DNA of 59,494 nucleotides from Candidatus Woesearchaeota archaeon (GCA_016928115.1 JAFGLI010000006.1:1-59494), one strand, 5' to 3'; shown: positions 27,824-37,008, counted from the first letter of the stretch. Numbers and translations: made by a program. The notes: generated by a model not told the origin, from the sequence alone.

Positions 27824-28492
27824 TTATAAACGCATCCATCTTATTTCATAATAAGTAACATCAGCTTCATCATCCACTATTCCTATTAATAATTTCTTTC
27901 TTGTTGAGTGTGCAACCCTGTTTTTTGCAGCAAACTCATGCCATGTTAATGTGGAGCCTTCACTTACAGGATAAACTATCCATTTGGCATGCTCTTCTCC
28001 TGGTTTAATGCCTCTGTCATATACTCTAAAATCAGCTCCGAATTTAAGGGCTGTTTTTACAATATAGCCTCTGTTTCTTATATCTTTAAAGACACAGTAT
28101 CGGGTCCAGAAATTAGGCTCAGCTTTTTTTGCTTTTTTAAGAAAAGTTTCAAACCTTATTTTTCTATTATTTGTACTCACAATATTCAGCTTGCCTTTTT
28201 CCATTAGATATAGTCCTTCAAGCAGAGACAACTGCAATTTGCCATTATCAAGTATCTTACCGAACCTGTTTTTGTTGTAGAAGTTTTTTGCCTCATCAGA
28301 ATCATCTGTGACTATTTTTTCTTTTATGAAAACTGCTCTAACCTTGTTTTTTTGTGATTTTGCCCTGACTTCCTTTACTTCTAATTTTTCAGGGATTTTT
28401 TCAACTAAATCATCAAGTTCTGTGGCTTTAGAAACTTTTTTTTTCTTTTTAGTGGATGTTGATTTTTTAGTTTTGGATAATTTTTTTGTCAT
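27824..28492 (-). CDS. endA: tRNA-splicing endonuclease with lysine-rich N-terminus
   Basis: FWTRYCVFKDIRNRGYIVKTALKFGADFRVYDRGIKPGEEHAKWIVYPV...STRKKLLIGIVDD. Confidence 0.94.
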   Translation of the reverse strand: MTKKLSKTKKSTSTKKKKKVSKATELDDLVEKIPEKLEVKEVRAKSQKNKVRAVFIKEKIVTDDSDEAKNFYNKNRFGKILDNGKLQLSLLEGLYLMEKGKLNIVSTNNRKIRFETFLKKAKKAEPNFWTRYCVFKDIRNRGYIVKTALKFGADFRVYDRGIKPGEEHAKWIVYPVSEGSTLTWHEFAAKNRVAHSTRKKLLIGIVDDEADVTYYEIRWMRL

Positions 28493-28549
28493 ATATCCTA
28501 AGAAGAAATATGCTATTTATATAATTTATGATTTAGAATAGAGAATAGG

Positions 28550-29437
28550 CTATATATAATTCTCAATAAGCTTTGACCTTCTGACCATATCATCATAGAA
28601 ATCATGGTACAGACTGACCATATCCTCGCTCTGTATAACTGCGCCTGTTGTAACCCCCAGATGTATCAATGAAAGCATGACTTTGTTTTCTATAATAAAA
28701 ATCTGCATAGGGACATATTCCTCTATAACATAGATTTTCATGCCATATTTTTTTATTTTCCTTTTAAGGTCGTTTATTATTTTTTTAAGGAAATCATTTC
28801 CTAATTGTGATTTTATTATATTCAGATTAAAATCCAGAGCGCTTTTCTCTATAATTGCACTAAAATGTTTCCCCTTTTCATATGCATCCCTGTGCGCCTT
28901 ATATATAAGAAAAGTCATTTCATGTGTTGTATGTGCAAGAGTTTGCCTGTTTTTTTCTATTGCCTCCCTTACCTTCCTGAATTCAACACTATTTGAAGGA
29001 TAAACAGGAAAAGGTATAGAGCCGTGCCTGACAACAGTCCTTATTTTTCTGCATTCAGCAAGCAGCTGTATCTGCTTAAAAGTAAAGTCATCACCGTTAT
29101 GGATTATTTCTATGTTCTCTATGGATTCCTTTTTCTGCATATAATCAAGAATCTTTTTTTCTTTTTCAACAAGGTCATCGAACTTATATTTCATAAAGTT
29201 AGTTATGTTTTCCTGGGGGTTTGTCATTGTGTATAAAGCAGGCCTCTGAGAGGTTTTTTCAATAAGGCCCCAGGATAATAATTCATTGAGAAAAGAATAA
29301 ATTCTGCCCATCGGAATATTTGTCAGTTTGGAAATATCGTGTGCAGATAAACTTTTATTATAGAGTTGTTCAAGTATAAGCAAATACCTGAACTTAAGGC
29401 TGAATTCAGTTCCAAGCTCTTTTATTATTTCATTCAT
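28550..29437 (-). CDS. TrmB-family transcriptional regulator
   Basis: N-term LLILEQLYNKSLSAHDISKLTNIPMGRIYSFLNELLSWGLIEK wHTH; start moved to internal Met at 29437. Confidence 0.8.
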   Translation of the reverse strand: MNEIIKELGTEFSLKFRYLLILEQLYNKSLSAHDISKLTNIPMGRIYSFLNELLSWGLIEKTSQRPALYTMTNPQENITNFMKYKFDDLVEKEKKILDYMQKKESIENIEIIHNGDDFTFKQIQLLAECRKIRTVVRHGSIPFPVYPSNSVEFRKVREAIEKNRQTLAHTTHEMTFLIYKAHRDAYEKGKHFSAIIEKSALDFNLNIIKSQLGNDFLKKIINDLKRKIKKYGMKIYVIEEYVPMQIFIIENKVMLSLIHLGVTTGAVIQSEDMVSLYHDFYDDMVRRSKLIENYI

Positions 29438-29564
29438 ATATATATTAAATAAATAATATTTATAAATTTTGTGAATTAAACACAAAAAAACATTTTTTTG
29501 TAGGAAATATATATAAATAGAAAAAATGTATATGTTTAGTTTTGTAACTATTTTTGTGTAGAAA

Positions 29565-30227
29565 ATGAAAAGAAAAAAACTTTTGGATACAATTGATCAA
29601 ATATATTTTAAAAAAAGAAAAAACAAAGAATTAATCAGAACAGATATAAGAAATTCTGACCTTAATTGTTATCTTAACTGTGAAAAAATCTTACCTCACA
29701 ATATTGCATTTGAATTAATAGACTTTATAATGGAATCAGAGCCAATTGAAAGTAAAGAAAAATTAGAAAAATTAGTTAATTCATATAATAAGATGAACAG
29801 CATAATCACAGAATGGGAAAACCAGGATAAATATTCTATGTTATTGAACAGAAAAGTATTGGAAGAAAATAAATCATCTCCAGTAAGCTTTTTTTACAGG
29901 GAAAAGGTATCATATAGTAATGAAAAAAAGGCTGACATATATTTTGCATTTGTAGAAACTGAAAGATTTGATTCAGAAAAGGATAATTTTGATATATCTA
30001 TGTTGGTTGATCCTGAAGATATTGAAAGCGAGATACTTTTATGCAAAGGACATACTTACGAGAGAAGAAATAGGGTATTGGCTATAGGAAGCAATATTAT
30101 AAAATACCTGCAGAAAAATGCAGAAGATATACTTAAGGAAAAACCAGAATCCTTCCTTGAAATAAGTTTTGCAAATGTTCTTAAAAAATTATATCCCGAT
30201 AATGATAATTTACCAAAAACATTATAA
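29565..30227 (+). CDS. Hypothetical protein
   Basis: Intact 220 aa ORF. Confidence 0.5.
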   Translation: MKRKKLLDTIDQIYFKKRKNKELIRTDIRNSDLNCYLNCEKILPHNIAFELIDFIMESEPIESKEKLEKLVNSYNKMNSIITEWENQDKYSMLLNRKVLEENKSSPVSFFYREKVSYSNEKKADIYFAFVETERFDSEKDNFDISMLVDPEDIESEILLCKGHTYERRNRVLAIGSNIIKYLQKNAEDILKEKPESFLEISFANVLKKLYPDNDNLPKTL

Positions 30228-30253
30228 ATCAATTTGTTTTCTTTAATTTTAGA

Positions 30254-31159
30254 ATGAAAATAACCTTTTTAGGGACTTCTTCAATGGTTCCGACAAAAGA
30301 CAGGAATGTTCAGGCAATTTTTCTTAGATACAAGGCTGAAGGCATTTTAATAGACTGCGGGGAAGGAACACAGAGGCAGATGAATATAGCAGGGATAAAC
30401 AGAAATAAGGTTAATAAAGTTCTGATAAGCCACTGGCACGGAGACCATGTTTCAGGGCTGATTGGATTAATTCAGACCCTGGGAAATAACATGGAGGAAA
30501 AGCCCGTATTGCAGGTATATGGACCTAAAGGAACAAAGGAAAGAATGCATCACATGTTAAAAACAGTTGTATTTGACAATAACAGGGTTGAATTAAAAAT
30601 ACATGAACTAAACCCAAAAAACATTAAAAAGTTTTTTGAGAATGATAACTATTATATTGAATGCGCTTATCTTAACCATTCTGTTCCTTGCTTAGGATAT
30701 AATTTTATTGAAAAGGACAGGCTGAGAATAGATGTAAAAAAGGCCAAAAAAATAGGCCTGAAACAAGGGCCTTTGATGGGAAAGCTGCAAAAGGGAAAAA
30801 CAGTAGAGTTTAAGGGCAAAAAAATAAAGCCTGAAGATGTAACTTATAATGTAAAAGGAAAGAAGATAACTTTTATTTTAGATACCCTACCATGCACAAA
30901 TGCAGTAAAATTAGCAAAGGATGCTGATTTAATGATATGTGAAAGTGTTTATCATTCTTCATTAAAGGAAAAATCTCATGTTTACAAACACATGACTGCA
31001 CAGGATGCTGCATTGATTGCAAACAAGGCAAATGCCAAGAAACTTATTTTAACCCATTTCAGCCAAAGGTATAAAGAAATCAATGAAGTTCTAAAAGATG
31101 CAAAAGATGTTTTCAATAATACTGAAGCTGCTTTTGATTTTAAGAATGTTAAGGTTTAA
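30254..31159 (+). CDS. rnz: Ribonuclease Z
   Basis: FLGTSSMVPTKDRN...SHWHGDHVSGLIGLIQTL...TAQDAALIANKANAKKLILTHFSQRY. Confidence 0.95.
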   Translation: MKITFLGTSSMVPTKDRNVQAIFLRYKAEGILIDCGEGTQRQMNIAGINRNKVNKVLISHWHGDHVSGLIGLIQTLGNNMEEKPVLQVYGPKGTKERMHHMLKTVVFDNNRVELKIHELNPKNIKKFFENDNYYIECAYLNHSVPCLGYNFIEKDRLRIDVKKAKKIGLKQGPLMGKLQKGKTVEFKGKKIKPEDVTYNVKGKKITFILDTLPCTNAVKLAKDADLMICESVYHSSLKEKSHVYKHMTAQDAALIANKANAKKLILTHFSQRYKEINEVLKDAKDVFNNTEAAFDFKNVKV

Positions 31160-31184
31160 TAATGTTCTTCTCTTCATCTTTTCA

Positions 31185-31200
31185 GTAACCTTTATAAACA
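31185..31200 (+). promoter_or_regulatory. Promoter (BRE/TATA) for leader ORF-leuA
   Basis: gtaacctttataaaca: BRE-like plus TTTATAAA about 30 nt upstream of the leader ATG. Confidence 0.6.
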
Positions 31201-31224
31201 AAAACACCTTTCTCTCTAAATAAT

Positions 31225-31293
31225 ATGGCTAACAAAAGAAGTTCATCAAATTCTGAATTTATTTTGTTAGTTCTGAGTCTGTTACTGTTATAA
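31225..31293 (+). CDS. Putative leucine-rich leader peptide of leuA (22 aa)
   Basis: ATG...TAA translates MANKRSSSNSEFILLVLSLLLL; 7 Leu in the last 9 codons. Confidence 0.7.
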   Translation: MANKRSSSNSEFILLVLSLLLL

Positions 31294-31368
31294 GGCCCTT
31301 GATCAGAATATTCTTTCAAAGGGTCTGGAAATGAACATTGTCTAAATAAGATTCTAAAGAATATTCTG
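31293..31368 (+). promoter_or_regulatory. Putative attenuator-like RNA region between leader ORF and leuA
   Basis: Stem A 31293-31302/31316-31326; stem B 31304-31316/31356-31368 (13 nt perfect complement); overlapping arms. Confidence 0.55.
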
Positions 31369-31401
31369 CCAAGAAATGAAATAAAATGGAGGAAAGATAA
31401 A

Positions 31402-33033
31402 ATGTTTTTAAAAAAACCTAAGAGCAACAGAGTTAAGATATTTGACACAACTTTAAGGGATGGAGAACAATCGCCCGGAGCAAGCATGACGCTTGAGGAA
31501 AAACTGGCAATAACGGATTATTTGGTAAAAATAAATGTTGATGTAATTGAAGCTGGGTTTCCTATATCATCTGAAGACGACAAAAAGGCTGTGGCTGAAA
31601 TTGCCAGGATTGTCCCTAAACATATTGAAGTTGCTGCATTAGCCAGAGTAAAGAAGGATGAAAAAGGCAGATTTCCGGATATTGATGCGGCTTATGATGC
31701 ATTGAAAGAATGCAAAAACCCAAGGCTTCATGTTTTTATAGGGACTTCTCCGCAGCATATTGAAGCTAAGTTTCCTGACCTTGGCTTAAAAGGAGTTGTT
31801 GAACTTGCAAAAGAAGGAATAAGATATGCAAAGAAATTATTTGGAAAAGATATTAAAATAGAATTTTCACCGGAAGATTTAGCAAGAACGCCTGATAAAG
31901 ACAGGAATTATGTTATAAAACAGATAGCAAAAGAGGGCGTTGATGTAATAAACTGCCCGGACACAACAGGATATGATGTCCCCCACAAATATGCAAAGAA
32001 AATAAGGTCTTCATACAGAATGGCAAATGGTTTTTTCAGAAGGTTTTTTGGCGGAAAAGAAACAGCAATAAGTGTGCACTGCCATAATGACTTAGGCATG
32101 GCAACTGCAAACTCCCTGGAAGCTGTTGCTTTGGGCAATGCAAGACAGATTGAATGCTCTATTTTAGGATTGGGTGAAAGGGGTGGAATGGCTGCTCTTG
32201 AACAGGTAGTCATGGCTATGAGAGTAAGAAAAGATATATTTGGTGAAGACGCTGTCCCTGATATAAAAACAAGATATTTCTTTGACGCCAGCAGAGAATT
32301 ATTGAATATAATAGATAATGATATGATAAGAGCCCCTGTTGTCGGAGATACATCATTTGCCCATGAAGCAGGAATACATCAACACGGGGAAATTAAAGGA
32401 AAAGAGAACAATATCCAAAGTGTCTATGAAATCATGAACCCAAGAGATGTAGGCTGGAAAGGAAACAAGTTTGTTCTTGGAAAGCACTCAGGATGGCATG
32501 CTGTTGAATTTAAACTAAATTCATTAGGTTATTCTCCGGATTCTATAAATGAGAATGAAGCTAAAGAAATCAGCAGGGAAGTGAAAAAACTTGCTGACCA
32601 GAAGAAGTATGTTTATGATAGTAACATTGATGATATTATGATTGCTAAAGGCAAAGCCCCTCATATAAACAAATATGAAGTGGTGCAGTGGATATCAAAA
32701 GACAGAAAGGATGGAACTCCTGTTGTAAGAATCAAGATTGAAGGCGATAGAAAATGGTATAAAGGAAAAGGAGACGGCCTTGTGGATGCTGCAATTAATG
32801 CAATTAATGAAGCAACAGGCATAAAAAACAAAGAGCTTGTTTATTACAGGTCAAGAAACATGGGAACAGGCTCAGATGCTGTGGGCAAAGTTATGATAGG
32901 AGTGAAAGACTCAAACGGAAATGATTCATATCATAATGGTGTTGCAACAGGAACAGACCTTTTTGAAGTCTCAATCAGGGCTTATACCAATGCATTAAAC
33001 AGGATGAGAATGTATCATGCACTAAAGAAATAA
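31402..33033 (+). CDS. leuA: 2-isopropylmalate synthase (bacterial-type LeuA)
   Basis: VKIFDTTLRDGEQSPGASMTLEEK, CHNDLGMATANSLEAV, AHEAGIHQHG, LGKHSG, C-terminal regulatory domain. Confidence 0.93.
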   Translation: MFLKKPKSNRVKIFDTTLRDGEQSPGASMTLEEKLAITDYLVKINVDVIEAGFPISSEDDKKAVAEIARIVPKHIEVAALARVKKDEKGRFPDIDAAYDALKECKNPRLHVFIGTSPQHIEAKFPDLGLKGVVELAKEGIRYAKKLFGKDIKIEFSPEDLARTPDKDRNYVIKQIAKEGVDVINCPDTTGYDVPHKYAKKIRSSYRMANGFFRRFFGGKETAISVHCHNDLGMATANSLEAVALGNARQIECSILGLGERGGMAALEQVVMAMRVRKDIFGEDAVPDIKTRYFFDASRELLNIIDNDMIRAPVVGDTSFAHEAGIHQHGEIKGKENNIQSVYEIMNPRDVGWKGNKFVLGKHSGWHAVEFKLNSLGYSPDSINENEAKEISREVKKLADQKKYVYDSNIDDIMIAKGKAPHINKYEVVQWISKDRKDGTPVVRIKIEGDRKWYKGKGDGLVDAAINAINEATGIKNKELVYYRSRNMGTGSDAVGKVMIGVKDSNGNDSYHNGVATGTDLFEVSIRAYTNALNRMRMYHALKK

Positions 33034-33121
33034 TTTTTAGTTTATTTTATTTTTTGTCTTAATTTTAAAGTAGATAAAAATAAAAAAATTTATAAGTATG
33101 TTCTCGATTCTGTTTTATAAT

Positions 33122-33799
33122 ATGAGACCTAGTAAGATAATAAAAACAACTTTAGGTGCTATTGTTTTAGGATTGACTTTTGCCGGATGCAACAGCAAGG
33201 CCATAAAGCAAAATGAAGAAAAAGGATTTATAAAACTTGAAGAAGGATTAATAAAACACAATGAGAATGAGAAAAAATCAGAAATTCATTCTTATGAAGA
33301 AGAAATAAAATATATTCTTAATCTGAAGAAAATTGAAATCTGGAAAGAAAATTGTGAAGACTATATGGGACTTCACAGATTGATTAAAGAAAGAAGAAAT
33401 CCTCTGGAAATAATATCCAAAATAAGATATATTAATGGTAAATATTGTATAGATATTGTTAATAAGCATAAAAAAGTATGTTCTGAAACATTTGATAAAG
33501 GGAGAACTGAAATGCATAATCAGATAATTGAGGGAATTGGCCTTAATTCCATTGTAAATTCTGTTTTTAGTGAAGGCCTTGCCGGAATGATTTTAAAAGG
33601 AGAATATGGAAAAGCCGAAAATATGATAGAAACTGGGTTGTCAAGAAGTAGGGATATGAATCGTGAATTTGTGAATTCTATATTAATGAACTATCCTGAA
33701 ACAATGCCTGATTCCATTCCAGAAAAAATAAAAGAAACATTTAAAGAAGAATCAGATAAAATCGGAAAATTTCTGGCAGTAGAAGGATATACTTTCTGA
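33122..33799 (+). CDS. Predicted lipoprotein, tandem paralog 1
   Basis: MRPSKIIKTTLGAIVLGLTFAGCNS signal plus lipobox; start moved to 33122. Confidence 0.7.
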   Translation: MRPSKIIKTTLGAIVLGLTFAGCNSKAIKQNEEKGFIKLEEGLIKHNENEKKSEIHSYEEEIKYILNLKKIEIWKENCEDYMGLHRLIKERRNPLEIISKIRYINGKYCIDIVNKHKKVCSETFDKGRTEMHNQIIEGIGLNSIVNSVFSEGLAGMILKGEYGKAENMIETGLSRSRDMNREFVNSILMNYPETMPDSIPEKIKETFKEESDKIGKFLAVEGYTF

Positions 33800-33813
33800 T
33801 AAAAAAGAAGAAG

Positions 33814-34464
33814 ATGGGACTTACTAATATAATAAAAACAAGTTTAACCACAATTATTCTAGGATTGGCTTTTAGTGGATGTAAATGTGATGCACCAAAA
33901 TGGACTGAAAAATTAGCAAAATCTCACCATAGTACTGAGAAAAAATTAATCTTTTCTTCTGAAAAAGAGATGATAAATGAAATAAATAGGGTAGCAGTTG
34001 AAATCTGGACAGAAACTTGCGAGGACTATGTTGAGCTTCATGATTTGATTAAGTATGAAAGACCTGCTTATGAAATAGAATGGAAACTGGATCAGATTAA
34101 ATGGGAATACTCTTTAAAAGCATCTGAAGAATACAAAGAAGTATGTTCTGAAGCCCGCAAAAATGGCAAACCTGAAATAGCTGATTCAATATCTAAAGTA
34201 ATAGAACGTAATTCCAATATAAATTCTAATTTTTGTTGTTTTCTTAATACCCTTATCCAGTTAGGAGCATACACCATAGCAGAAGATTTTTTAGAGGATA
34301 AGCTGATGGAAACCAAGTATGTAATGCGCGAATTTGTTGACTCAACATTAGTAAAATACAAAGAACAATTACCAGACTCCCTTTCAGAAGAGATAAAAAG
34401 AACATATGAGAAAGGTTCAGAAAAAATTAACTTAATTTTGATAAGAGAGGGACATTTAATATAA
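33814..34464 (+). CDS. Predicted lipoprotein, tandem paralog 2
   Basis: MGLTNIIKTSLTTIILGLAFSGCKC; shares ENCEDY/ETCEDYVELHDLIK-type blocks with paralog 1. Confidence 0.7.
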   Translation: MGLTNIIKTSLTTIILGLAFSGCKCDAPKWTEKLAKSHHSTEKKLIFSSEKEMINEINRVAVEIWTETCEDYVELHDLIKYERPAYEIEWKLDQIKWEYSLKASEEYKEVCSEARKNGKPEIADSISKVIERNSNINSNFCCFLNTLIQLGAYTIAEDFLEDKLMETKYVMREFVDSTLVKYKEQLPDSLSEEIKRTYEKGSEKINLILIREGHLI

Positions 34465-34499
34465 AAAAATAGATTTTTCTTTTAAGAATATTTTTTCCT

Positions 34500-34904
34500 T
34501 CAAACCCCAATCAACTCTTCAAAACTCAATCCCAATAATTTAGCCTTTTCATATTCAAAGACAAAACTCTTGTCTGTTTCCTTTAGGTCTTCTAATGTTA
34601 AGAAAATCCAGTCTTTATTCTTATTGTCCTTGTTGGTGAACTTTACAGCCACCCACGGCTCAACTCCGAAGATATTTGCGAACTGCCTGAGTTCATTTAC
34701 CTCTTTTCTCGTTAAATACTTATTATTGGACTTTGTAGTCTTGCATTCAATCGCTATTTTTTTAATATTATTTCCTGCCAGAATATCCGGAGAGGGATAT
34801 TTCATACTTCCGGAACCTGCTATCCTTACAGCCATCCACCCGTTATTATTAAACTTATGGACTAATTCTCTTTCTGCATCAATACCTTTTGACTTTCTCG
34901 ACAT
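34500..34904 (-). CDS. hjc: Holliday junction resolvase
   Basis: KGIDAERELVHKFNNNGWMAVRIAGSGSMKYPSPDILAGNNIKKIAIECKTTK. Confidence 0.93.
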   Translation of the reverse strand: MSRKSKGIDAERELVHKFNNNGWMAVRIAGSGSMKYPSPDILAGNNIKKIAIECKTTKSNNKYLTRKEVNELRQFANIFGVEPWVAVKFTNKDNKNKDWIFLTLEDLKETDKSFVFEYEKAKLLGLSFEELIGV

Positions 34905-35581
34905 TTTCTAAAACTTTTGTTTTTGGAAATGCTCAGGAACCTTTGTTCCCGACATTTTTTTATTGCCTTATCCAGAAACTCCATCCTGGGGTTGAAAATA
35001 AATGCATTATGCCTGTCAAAATACCCGCACCTGAATTTATTTAATTCCATCTGAGTTCTTTTGGCAAGCATCAAAGCATAGAAATAAACCTGTGTTGAGG
35101 CATATTTCTCCCTGTGGGCATTAGGCTTGTAGTCCCATATCTCTATCTTATCATCATTCACTCTTAATAAATCAATATGGCCTGACAAAACCTCGTCCGT
35201 ATTAAATATATTCTCAAAATTATTCATCTCCACAGGCTTTATCCATATAGGAACCTCAACACCTATTGTATTTTTATCATGCTGAAGCATAAAAACCTGG
35301 ACATTGCTGTGGGCTGTCTGGTAATTATTCCATTTCAGGCCTTTCTCTGCCCATTTACATATATCATGAGTCCTCAATGATTTTGCCCTTATCCCTAAAT
35401 CCAGTTTTAACTTGCTTGACCTCGGCCCTTTATTGAAATGCTCATCCGGGCAGTCATCAAATATATTTTCAAGATAATCCTTTAGTTCAGAAAAACCATT
35501 CTCGCATAATTTATTTGTTTTCGCAGAATGTATCCTGTAATGGTAAAACCACCCGTGGGCAAAAGATTTGTGTTTTATCAT
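34862..35581 (-). CDS. PD-(D/E)XK nuclease-like protein overlapping hjc
   Basis: LSGHIDLLRVNDDKIEIWDYKPNA...QVYFYALML. Confidence 0.7.
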   Translation of the reverse strand: MIKHKSFAHGWFYHYRIHSAKTNKLCENGFSELKDYLENIFDDCPDEHFNKGPRSSKLKLDLGIRAKSLRTHDICKWAEKGLKWNNYQTAHSNVQVFMLQHDKNTIGVEVPIWIKPVEMNNFENIFNTDEVLSGHIDLLRVNDDKIEIWDYKPNAHREKYASTQVYFYALMLAKRTQMELNKFRCGYFDRHNAFIFNPRMEFLDKAIKKCREQRFLSISKNKSFRKCRESQKVLMQKEN

Positions 35582-35648
35582 ATTTTTATTTTTGTTTTCT
35601 TGTTATATAAATTTTTCGTTGAAGAATTCAATCTTAAAATATATTTGA

Positions 35649-35951
35649 TTAACTAAGATTATTCCTGCTCTCATTAATATTCTCTATACAGCTTTTTTTA
35701 AACTCCTGATCAAAAGAACATTGAAAATTTCTGACTTTACAATCTCTGTTACATGCATATTCAGGAAGCCATTCACATGTAGTTGTTACATCACCAAAAA
35801 TATTCTTAGCTGAACAAATTTGACCTGAACATCCGCTAGTGTGACACTGAAAATCAAAAAATGCAATATTAAAAATAGGTAAAACAATTATTATAATAAC
35901 CAATATTAAAATTACAATACCAACAATTAAAATAATATTTTTTTTGTTCAT
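35649..35951 (-). CDS. Membrane-anchored cysteine-rich protein (eight-cysteine-cluster-like)
   Basis: N-terminal TM then CHTSGCSGQICSAKN...CEWLPEYACNRDC. Confidence 0.6.
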   Translation of the reverse strand: MNKKNIILIVGIVILILVIIIIVLPIFNIAFFDFQCHTSGCSGQICSAKNIFGDVTTTCEWLPEYACNRDCKVRNFQCSFDQEFKKSCIENINESRNNLS

Positions 35952-36019
35952 ATTATTTTTACTTTTGAAAATATATAAATCTTTGTATTCTCTAATCAAA
36001 AAATCAAAACTCTTTACGG

Positions 36020-36057
36020 GTGACTACAAAAATAGAAAAATATTTAAATGTGGTCAC
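36020..36057. repeat. Inverted-repeat element upstream of fic, overlapping its promoter
   Basis: GTGACTACA-N20-TGTGGTCAC. Confidence 0.8.
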
Positions 36058-36069
36058 CTTATATATATT

Positions 36070-36981
36070 ATGTTCATAGAAAAAAGAAAAACCAGAACAG
36101 GTATTAAATATTATTTGGCTCATTCTTATAGAGATAAAGATAAGATAAAGAAAATAAGAAAATACTTAGGTAGAAATCTCTCTAAAAAAGAATTAATTAA
36201 AAAAAGAAAAGAAGCAGAAAAAGAGATTAAGAAAAAAATAAAAGAGATTAGAACTGAAGTATTTAATTTTTCCCTTAAGCCAGAAGAAATAAAAAAACTC
36301 AATAAACTCTCTGAAGTCGAAATATATCACTTAGATAAAAAAGACTGGAAGAGATTTACAGAAGATTTTGTTTATAACACAAATGCTATTGAAGGCTCCA
36401 CGGTCAATCTAAATGAAGTAAAAACCATACTCCAAAAGAAACCAAAAATAAAAAACAGTGAAGAAAAAGAAACTCTGAATGTTGCTGAAGCAATAAAATT
36501 TATTAAAAATACAAATAAAACTTTGTCTTTATATCTTATAAAAGAAATTCATAAAATTTGTTTTAAAGGCTCTAAACCATTTGCAGGAGAATTTAGAGAT
36601 AAAGAAGTAGTAATTAGAAATTCAAAAGGAGAAATAATCCATCACAGTGTTTCTTCAGATAACATAGAAGGGTATATGAAAGAAATTATTGAATGGTATA
36701 AAGAGAATAAAAATAATTTTAACCCAATAGTCTTAGCTTCAATTATCCATAATCAATTTGAGCATATTCATCCTTTTGAAGATGGAAATGGCCGAGTTGG
36801 AAGACTTTTATTGAATTTTGTTCTATTGAGGAATAATTATCCCCCAATTAATATTTATCTAGAAGATAGAAAAGAATATTATGATTGTTTAAAGCAATAT
36901 TCTGATAAACAAAAAATTAAACCAACTGTTAAATTTTTAATAAAACAATACAAAAAAACATTAGATAAGGTGACCACATAA
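36070..36981 (+). CDS. Fic/DOC family protein
   Basis: HIHPFEDGNGRVGRLLLNFVLL (HPFxDGNGRxGR) and NAIEGSTV inhibitory-type motif upstream. Confidence 0.93.
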   Translation: MFIEKRKTRTGIKYYLAHSYRDKDKIKKIRKYLGRNLSKKELIKKRKEAEKEIKKKIKEIRTEVFNFSLKPEEIKKLNKLSEVEIYHLDKKDWKRFTEDFVYNTNAIEGSTVNLNEVKTILQKKPKIKNSEEKETLNVAEAIKFIKNTNKTLSLYLIKEIHKICFKGSKPFAGEFRDKEVVIRNSKGEIIHHSVSSDNIEGYMKEIIEWYKENKNNFNPIVLASIIHNQFEHIHPFEDGNGRVGRLLLNFVLLRNNYPPINIYLEDRKEYYDCLKQYSDKQKIKPTVKFLIKQYKKTLDKVTT

Positions 36982-37008
36982 AAATAAATAGTTAATAATT
37001 GTAGTCAC
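36970..37008. repeat. Inverted-repeat element at the fic stop codon, reverse orientation of 36020-36057
   Basis: GTGACCACA-N21-TGTAGTCAC. Confidence 0.8.

Noticed and set aside
31225-31293. Leu-rich leader ORF as a plain single-TM micropeptide
   Set aside because: Not fully excluded, but position, Leu clustering at the end, and the adjacent stems fit a leuA leader better
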